From Rhyacophila brunnea (lineage: Eukaryota > Arthropoda > Insecta > Trichoptera > Rhyacophilidae), in assembly GCA_022495005.1 (NCBI GenBank), contig JAGYXB010000461.1:248001-312000 (forward strand): a stretch of 64,000 bases of DNA, in the 5' to 3' direction. Position 1 is the stretch's first letter; each line of letters starts with the position of its first letter. Below are positions 57,030-64,000 of this stretch, piece by piece. The notes beneath the pieces were generated by a model. That model ran no database searches, had not been told where the DNA came from, and worked only from the letters and a program-made list of their open reading frames with translations. The position numbers were made by a program, and so were the translations under genes.

Positions 57030-57475
57030 TATTTTACAACGTTTTTCTTAGCTCGTATTCTTATTTATTCGGTGGTTATTTGTCCGGTACAAATCTTGCA
57101 ATCAATTTTTATCTAACTTCCCGACTAGCTAGACATTTGAAACTTTTAGAATATATCAGAACACGATGCCAATGCATTTTATTAATACTTTTAGCCATCT
57201 TTAAGTAGTATTGGATTTAATTTCAGTTAATTCTGTTTTGTATGACACCATTATTGGTTGCTAGTGGTCTGGGGTCCTAGTAACTAAATTATTAATATAT
57301 ACGTGCGTTACTATGGAAATCAATATGAACGTCAAAATGACATTTCAGTATTATTTCTATCAAGTACAAATTTTTTTGATCGTTTAAGCTAGTCAAGTCA
57401 AGTTTATATGATTCAACAGAAAATTTAAAAACTTTGTATATAAAAAGTTCTTTTTATCTTGTAATTATTTTTGTA
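57030..57475 (+). repeat. Family R repeat, copy D
   Basis: Runs from TTCTTAGCTCGTATTCTTAT through CTTCCCGACTAGCTAGACAT and GTGCGTTACTATGGAAATC to TATAAAAAGTTCTTTTTATC with the same order as 36380-36850. Differences are scattered substitutions and small gaps. Confidence 0.7.
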
Positions 57476-57954
57476 TTACCTTGATGTTAACAACGAATTT
57501 GTATATACGCAGATTATTTTAAAAACATATGAATGCGTTATCGACAACTATGAAATATTTTTCATTCATTCAATTGGTATGAACTACCGGATCGCAAATA
57601 GTTACAAAAATCATACATACAACCGGCTCACACGAACCGGCTCAATTACACCATTGTATGTAACTTGCCTACCTAGTTACTGACGCTCGGCTTTTACATT
57701 AGTTATCGGTGTGTACATTTTGGATGACAATCTTCAATCTTAGTCACGGAGTTGCTCACGACAATATTCAAAATTGTGTTTTAATGTGTATAATAACACG
57801 AGAGGCTAACACTATTACTGAGCAACTGATTTATCATCAGGGACAAACATGTTGGTTTTCGTTTTAAATATTCTTCTTCCTCTATGCGTGCCATCGCCCA
57901 GCTGAATCGAACATCATTAGATCAATATATAAATGGTAGTTAGGTATAGTTGTG
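57476..57954. other. AT-rich spacer
   Basis: A short perfect tandem CACACGAACCGGCTCA-like duplication (ACCGGCTC at 57622 and 57637) is the only pattern seen. Confidence 0.3.
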
Positions 57955-58055
57955 AAAAAAAAATGTATGCAATTGGCCGTATCACAATTCACCGTGAGCT
58001 GTTGTATCGGAAATAGATTTCCATATAGTACTGAGATCAAGCTAATGTTTAAATA
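57955..58055 (+). repeat. Family F repeat, single end
   Basis: TTGGCCGTATCACAATTCACCG, TGAGCTGTTGTATCGGAAATA and TAGTACTGAGATCAAGC. This is the cleanest copy of that arm. No opposite arm. Confidence 0.6.
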
Positions 58056-58630
58056 AAAACACAACACCGGAATACAAGTGAAAGACAGAATAAAATATAT
58101 AAGCAAGTAAATTAGACATACAACAGAATTCTCAATGATTCAATTTGATTAATAAGTATGTATTCGTAAATATCAAGTCGTATCTATCAAAATATTATTA
58201 TTTATTTAAGAATACAAAACATTGTGAACATAAAAAAATCTGAATTCAAGACGTATACAACATGAGATTTACATTATAAACAATATTACCCTCACAAGAG
58301 AGAAGAAGAGAATATAGAATATAATAATAATAATAACAGAAAAACAAATTAAATCAAAACATACTTAAGTACAATTTAATATGACACCGTTATTATCAGA
58401 TGTGTGATACCAATAAATATTAAACTAATGTTCTTAGTAAATCTAATTATATTTGAACATTACTGTCTGGAATTGTATAATGTTATACGGCCATCTCTAA
58501 ATACATACTACAATAAAGTTGAATGCATAACATACCGTGTATCACCGTTGTGAAAACTGAGTACACATGTAAAGAAAATACGAATGTGGTTACATATTCT
58601 TTATTTTCTGTATAATTATAATCAGACCAA
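58056..58630. other. AT-rich spacer
   Basis: Includes a short AATAAT microsatellite near 58322-58340. Nothing else was recognised. Confidence 0.35.
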
Positions 58631-58659
58631 TTATAATTACACACCTTTTTCTGACGCAC

Positions 58660-58750
58660 TGGTAGTGTCCCATTATATAGAATACTGTACAGAGCGGAAC
58701 TCGAACCCACATCCTTTCGATTCCTGCCAATGCACATTGTGCCGTAGGTA
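58660..58750 (-). repeat. tRNA-derived sequence 1 of a pair
   Basis: The complement has box B GTGGGTTCGAGTTCCGC and, about 45 bases upstream, a weak box A (GGCACAATGTGCATTGGC). The body continues toward 58600 with GTACAGTATTCTATATAATGG. Probably a SINE head. No cloverleaf. Confidence 0.5.
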
Positions 58751-58839
58751 CCTACTGTAACGACCTAATTAACTAACAAGTATGTGAAATACATAATTTG
58801 AAAACATTGCCTGGATATACCCACAAGAAAAAACACGAT

Positions 58840-58912
58840 ACCCGATGAGAATTGAACATGTAACCCTGGATTCACGCCAATGTGCTTTATCAATTAAGCT
58901 ACGGGCATCCTA
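58840..58912 (-). repeat. tRNA-like sequence 2, decayed cloverleaf
   Basis: The complement TGCCCGTAGCTTAATTGATA continues AAAGCACATTGGC and ends CTCATCGGGTA. The outer strands (TGCCCGT with TCGGGTA) pair at most positions, and the D-arm region GTAGCTTAATTGATAAAGC is tRNA-like. The anticodon-type stem TTGG/CCAG has a 7-base loop, but position 33 is G instead of T and the T-stem is broken. It is a tRNA pseudogene or SINE head. A related 3' piece (GGTTCAAGTTCCGTCGGGTG) is at 59672. Confidence 0.5.
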
Positions 58913-58978
58913 GATAATTAAAACGGTATCAACTAGTAGTAGTTGTTAAATGAAAAATGCTTATCAAATTGCGTTATA

Positions 58979-59488
58979 CAGTGAAACCCCGATTCTACGA
59001 TTTTCAAGGGACCCTGAAAAAAAACGATAAATGCGGGGGAAAAAAATCTAGTTTTTATCTTGAAATTTTGTCGACGTCTTGAATTATTTTCAGTTTCTCA
59101 GCTAGAGTTATAGTTTTCTTCGTGGTGGGCATTATAGTTGCGACTTATGAAATTTTGTGACACGAGTTGCTAGGCAAGCCTGAGCGCCGACCGACCTATG
59201 CAAACAAAGCGACGCAAATGAAAGGTGTGTAGGTATGTATCACTGTATCATAAACAATTATTCTACGAAAGCGAAATGAAAAATATTCAATAACAACGGT
59301 CAACCGGGATAAAATTTGTGACGGGACCATAATATGTAAACGATAGATCGAGGAAAACGATAAATCGGTAAACGGTCAACGCGGGATTATTTAAAATTGT
59401 TCTTATGAGTTTTTGGCGGGACTTTAAAAAATGAACGATCCGTGTGGGAAAAAGATTTATGCGAGAGCGGTAGATCGGGGTTCCACTG
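58979..59488. mobile_element. pogo/Tigger-like MITE
   Basis: 510 bp with TIRs CAGTGAAACCCCGATTCTACG and complement CAGTGGAACCCCGATCTACCG, directly flanked by TA on both sides (58977-58978 and 59489-59490). CAGTGGAACC-type ends and a TA duplication are typical of the pogo branch of Tc1/mariner. The interior repeats GGGGAAAAAA-type and CGATAAAT-like words. No transposase frame. Confidence 0.85.
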
Positions 59489-59490
59489 TA

Positions 59491-60332
59491 ATGTTGGTTT
59501 TGTACATTAAATTAAGATAGGTAGGTATCAATTTTAATTCCTTAATTACTAAACAATGTCACGGATCACCCCAATATATAGTTTTTATAATGTAGTTAGA
59601 CTTGATAATATAACTAATTATTTATGCTAATATAATAATATAACTATAATTGGAAAAATATATTGGTTGCAGGTTCAAGTTCCGTCGGGTGTCGTATTTT
59701 TTTCTAAACATATTTTTTCTAGTAGGTATATTATGCATGAGATGTTTTCAAATTATGTATGTTCAATAAATATAGAATTTTACATTCCCAAATCGATGAA
59801 TAAAAGAAATAGTTTATTAACAAATATGTGCCAAGGTTTTATCAAAATTCGTTAATATATTGGCGGCCATAGTTTGTGATTTTAAATAACGGTATTAACC
59901 TCAGATACGATAGGTACCAACTTACTTCAATTCGTAAACTGCTTCGGGATTTATTAACATTTTAGTATTAATGTAGATAATTTTTTAAATTATATTATTT
60001 AGGCAAATCCTGGAGAACTCCGCTGGCGTAGCCGACCATCCCTCGCTTTGCAGCGGTGCTAGAACATATATGGTGAGGGACTGAGATATGCTACAATGCT
60101 GGAGCTTAATAATAATATGAAGTACGTGAGTAAGTGCACGGCCATTATTATCCCATTTATACACAAGACTGATTTTTTTTATCTTAATAATACAATTTTG
60201 TATTTGATTATTTAATTCTATTAAAATATCGCACAATAACATTGTAACAATAATTCATCAATCTGATATTTCTCTCTAAAAAAGTTGTTGCTTGATTTAT
60301 TTTCTTCTATCAACAAGCAATAATTAGCATAG
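59491..60332. other. AT-rich spacer with a box-B fragment
   Basis: GCAGGTTCAAGTTCCGTCGGG at about 59664-59684 is a 3' piece of a tRNA-like repeat. A CpG-richer strip with GGCGTAGCCGACC lies near 60025. Nothing else. Confidence 0.35.
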
Positions 60333-60340
60333 AATTAACA

Positions 60341-60879
60341 CTGGCGCAAACACAGAAAAATCATACTAGGCGGTCCATTTCCAATGTCCAATAATTTATT
60401 ATGGATTTTTTACGGCCTATTATAAGATAATCTCTATGCAACTGACCTTCGTGCATATTTCCCATGCCCAGAAACTACGCACTTTGATGCAATGTACAGC
60501 TTGCAAAGAGGCTAGGTATTACTACTGATGTTCACCTACGAGTTGATGCAATCTTGCGGTATTTTATTCTATGTTAATCAACACTGAACAAACTTGCGCC
60601 ACAGGCGATACTTTAAGTATAAACAGTTTGCTTTACAAGAGATGCGAAAGGAAATAATATTATAATATTGATAGTTATCTTTGGACCTGGTTGAAACCAC
60701 AGTTCAATAAATTTTTGGGACGTAAACTACTTAGTTGCTCAACGCCTCCAATCATCCAAGACTCGATCCTCAGTCACGACGTTTCGATGAAGAAGAAGAA
60801 CCAATAGTCCATTCACTTAAATATTTTTCATTTCTGGGGGGCGGTCCGGACCCGAAGACACCTATTGTATTCGCGCCTG
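60341..60879. mobile_element. hAT-type MITE, family N4, copy 3
   Basis: The termini CTGGCGCAAACACAG and GTATTCGCGCCTG are degenerate versions of the N4 ends. The duplication AATTAACA (60333-60340) and AATAAACA (60880-60887) has one mismatch. It shares CGATCCTCAGTCA, GATGAAGAAGAAG and GGTCCGGACCCGAAGA with copy 2. Confidence 0.85.
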
Positions 60880-60887
60880 AATAAACA

Positions 60888-61325
60888 TATACCTACATAA
60901 AAGGAGATATATATCCTCAGTGAAAAAATCGTTCGATATAGGTTGGTTCTTTAATCTTTTCATTTAGATCATTTCACATAGGTAAACACATCGAACGGAA
61001 TAAATCGCGATATTAAATGGCCCCACTTCCCCGCGAGTCGTGCGACAAAATGTGCCTTTGAATAACTGACGATGCAACCATTACTTACGTATTCACATCA
61101 GAGACGTATCTAGGAAACAACTGTGCCCAACAAAATGTTTGGACTATCTAGTAAGAATCACATGGATTTAACACATGTTTTATGTAGTTGAATTGGTAGC
61201 CAAGCCATTGAAAAATCTATACAGTTGGTGGCATAGTTTGACGTGTGGTTGTTGAAATGTCAAATAAAAAAAACCCACGTTAAACTATTGCAATACGTTT
61301 TATTTCAGTACAGCCCTGGAAAATA
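60888..61325. other. AT-rich spacer
   Basis: Nothing was recognised. Confidence 0.35.
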
Positions 61326-62251
61326 TAGGGGAGAATATTGTACCTGTATTCATATTTTTGCAATACTATGTTCTAGGGATTTCCGCACATATAACTCTGG
61401 CAACACTCAATCCAATTTTTAGTCTAGGAAAGCTGCCAGATTTTGAATTATTTTGAATTTGTTTTTTAGATCCAAAAATAAGTATTTGACTATTTACTGT
61501 TTATTTTATTATAATTATTGAGATATCATTGGATACAACCTTATAAGTGTAGTTTGATTTGTGAATCATTAATTGTTAAGTTAAACGAATGCATTTTGTC
61601 AAAATATATACTCAAAAAAGTTCAGCACCCATTTAATGTAAAATTTTGATTTATTCTACCTTTGGACATATTGCTGGTTGTACCTGTGGACGCGTCCAAA
61701 GGTACAACATGCATATATTTTATTGATATTTACATGATTTTAAGCTAATAAAAGCATATTTTTTGGATAATTAGTTATTAATGTTACAAACATCTTTAAT
61801 ATGTCTATTTTACACATTTTTTTTACAGATTTATTTAATTTGTTGAAAAAAATATTCTGTCGGCCGTATTTGATATTTTTTCAAAATTGTTTTCACCTTA
61901 GATGATAGGTAAACCTAATCGACTAAAAGTCAATTGTCATTCAATGTCGATCCTAAAACTTTTAAAATTGTATATAATGATGGCTATTAGTAACACAGTA
62001 TCGAATATCTTTATATATTTATATTTATATTATAAATATCTTTATCTACTTTATCAATAGTAGTAAAGTTCCCGGTCTTCGATTATTTGTCAATAAATGA
62101 AAACCCTTTGCACCAAATACGTTTTTATTTTGTAATTATAACCCAGATAATCACCTTTATTGATGACATCAAAAACATTTCATAATATGATATATTTGAC
62201 AATGTAGAAATTAAAAACCAAAAATTGTCCGCAGGTACAACACCTTCCCTA
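61326..62251. mobile_element. Putative TIR element with a central palindrome
   Basis: The left end is TAGGGGAGAATATTGTACCTG and the complement of the right end is TAGGGAAGGTGTTGTACCTG, each next to TA (61324-61325 and 62252-62253). The motif TTGTACCT(G/T)TGGAC occurs twice more, back to back, as a 30-bp near-perfect palindrome at 61678-61707 centred on ACGCGT. This suggests transposase- or repressor-binding sites. No coding frame. The TA duplication hints at Tc1/mariner, but the assignment is tentative. Confidence 0.55.
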
Positions 62252-62253
62252 TA

Positions 62254-62609
62254 CAAAAACTGATTTTTACTCCAAGATGTCAATTCAGATTTTTTAAATG
62301 ATTTATAAAAATATATAATAATAATATATACTTAATATGTCCCTTTGCGTGGTATTGCTTCAGATGATGTGATCGTTTCATGGCCTGTTGTAGTGTTAAA
62401 AATATATACATATATTACACACACATACCGATATATATATGTATATTCTGAAAGCTATACACGTTCAACGTTCAAAATTGTAATAAGTAATCAATGAATA
62501 TACTGATTATGAATAGTCGTTGTTTCAATTTCTGCCCCTTTTTATTTTTAGTTATTTTATCTTATCTATTTTGCTATAATGATTAAGCCGAGTCGCACAT
62601 ACAAAGTCG
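62254..62609. other. AT-rich spacer with an AT/AC microsatellite
   Basis: Alternating ATATATAC/ACACACAT runs at 62400-62450. Otherwise nothing. Confidence 0.4.
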
Positions 62610-62955
62610 TCTGCAACATGCCAGCAATGTTGCAACTCTCTTCAGCGCACACAAACGTGAGCATTCTAGGACAGTGACGTTACGCGACTAGCCGAAAGAA
62701 ATGGCTAACTACGAATAGCAGTATCTTCGTGTACTCCGATACAACATTTTACTATTCTACATTGATAGTTGATGTTTTTCCTATCAAAAATGTCGCACTG
62801 ACGATATTTGCGGCAGTACATTAAGTTACATGTGTTTTGTGAATGCCAGTTATACCTCTCGACAAATTTGACGTGTTGCGGTCGAGATGAATTTGTATCT
62901 GCGACCAGCTTTGTATTTATTGGAATGTTCGGTAGAATGTCTATTTTTTTTTAAT
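62610..62955 (+). repeat. Family T repeat, copy 2
   Basis: CAGCAATGTTGCAACTCTCTTC, GCGCACACAAACG, TCAAAAATGTCGCACTGACG and TTAAGTTACATGTGTTTTGTG follow the order of 53150-53500. The open frame of the other copy is interrupted here. Confidence 0.55.
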
Positions 62956-63309
62956 TACTCACCCACACTGAATCTATTTACCATTCATAAAAACGGTGTA
63001 TTTTATCTGATTAAATATTTTTAATTTATGGGACCGTCGTAAAATTGAAATATCTATTGTTGGACCTTTATAAATAATAAAAACATGTTTTCAAAAGACC
63101 AGTGTTATGAAAGGACCAAACTATTAGAAAATAATATGTTGAATTTTCTTGGTCGGTGTATAGAAAACAAGCGTTTTTAAAAACACAGGTAAAATATATA
63201 TTGCATATTTTATAATATACCCCAAGTGAAGTTAATAATAATTGTAAGGAAAAATAACGCTTTCCTTGGCTAACCCTTACGTGGCTTAAATCTTAAAATA
63301 AATAATATT
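62956..63309. other. AT-rich spacer
   Basis: Nothing was recognised. Confidence 0.35.
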
Positions 63310-63560
63310 GTAAAGAGATCGAAGGGCCCCAAGCCCCGCGAGACAGCCCTTACGCTTTGCATGGGGGTAACTACGCGCCTGATTCACATCCCTCCCTCTG
63401 TTGACTCGCCTTCAACGTTTACGTAAGACTCAAAGCGCGACCTCCTACCCGCCTAATAAATCCGCGGAGAGCGACCCCAATCGGGTTGACTGAAGGCTTT
63501 CTGCAGGCTTTGGCGGAGGCGTGGGGCGAATCCCCGCCGACGGAGATAAAGATATTTTCA
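63310..63560. other. GC-rich island, unassigned
   Basis: A sharply bounded GC-rich block (GGGCCCCAAGCCCCGCGAG, AATCCGCGGAGAGCGACC, GGCGGAGGCGTGGGGCG) with the bZIP-type site TTTACGTAA near 63418. No open frame of note and no second copy in the window. A candidate conserved regulatory element. Confidence 0.4.
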
Positions 63561-64000
63561 ATTGAGAAAACCGCGCCACATAAGTGTCTAAATCACTCGC
63601 GCACATACATACCGTGTTATATTGAAACCTGAGAAAGTAATGGCATTAAACTTTGAATTCATTTCAAGCTTAGCAATAGGTTGAAAATGGTTCAATCATC
63701 AATTTAAACAATTTGACAAATTTAATAAGGTTTCATTTTCGCTTTAAATTATTTATTTAAGGGGGGGCATGCTCAGCGTAGGTCAAAGTGGAGTTTTTAT
63801 TCTATTTTCACAGCATGATCCTGGAAATTTCTTAAACGTTGTAGATAATCTATTTATATAATTTTGAAGCATTATTATCCTTTATATTTATTTTAAACAC
63901 GCACGTTAACATCATTTTACTCCCTACTTCAATTATAGTTTGTCAATTTATAGCTACGGCCGTATGTGGTAGCTTAACTACTGGGGAATGCCAAAAGAAA
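63561..64000. other. AT-rich end of window
   Basis: Nothing was recognised. Confidence 0.35.

Noticed and set aside
56792..57208. 138-codon plus-strand open frame
   Set aside because: It overlaps family R, and the other R copies do not keep the frame. No domain is recognisable.
58840..58912. Functional tRNA gene
   Set aside because: The T-stem is broken and the conserved T before the anticodon is missing.

Overview
This is A+T-rich eukaryotic DNA, by eye about two thirds or more A/T. I see no host gene that I can support. Short TTAGG/CCTAA runs (the insect-type telomere unit) occur inside repeats. There is a TTF-finger hAT transposase, RTE/CR1-like LINE tails, tRNA-derived SINEs, a P-like element with a THAP exon and a pogo-like MITE. 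Together these point to an insect nuclear genome. A hemipteran such as an aphid is my best guess, but that is impression rather than proof. The window reads as a gene-poor intergenic or intronic stretch built largely of transposable elements (TEs).

Layout. 1-9.5 kb: tRNA-like SINEs, a 224-bp palindrome with a telomere-like core (2468-2691), several hAT-type MITEs with 8-bp target-site duplications (TSDs; 2907-3460, 4615-5219, 6621-7365), a cluster of a short CAGCAATCTCC motif, then a CpG-rich patch. 9.56-12.77 kb: the only large coding element, a hAT transposon on the minus strand. Its transposase is split by one -1 frame change lying exactly on an in-phase A-AAA-AAC heptamer. 13-27 kb: GC-rich patches, LTR-like promoter signals, SINEs, a LINE tail and hAT MITEs. 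27-50 kb: two near-identical P-like elements in opposite orientation (27230-27878 and 49523-50167), more copies of the hAT-derived MITE, a large hairpin MITE, a Tc1/mariner fossil, repeat families F, G and R, and a second LINE tail. 50-64 kb: a SINE interrupted by a family F element, a second hAT lineage with a relic C-terminal domain, tRNA-like sequences, a pogo-like MITE, a third copy of the CAGGC hAT family and a TIR element with a central palindrome.

How the parts relate. The hAT element at 9562-12771 shares its 12-bp terminal inverted repeat (TIR) and subterminal sequence with at least seven shorter copies (4615, 29043, 32072, 38308, 44604, 46035, 51176). It is therefore the likely transposase source, or a close relative of it. 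Most DNA elements here have 8-bp duplications that can be read directly, so their borders are known to the base. Local names used here: M family = CAGTGGCGAAGG hAT MITEs; N2 = CAGTGACGTCCC; N3 = TAGGGATTCC; N4 = CAGGCACGCACAC; N5 = CAGTRYTTCTCAA; F = CCGTATCACA repeat; G = (TTAGG)-core repeat; R = GCTCGTATTCTT repeat; S1 and S2 = SINE families; T = TGTTGCAACTC repeat.
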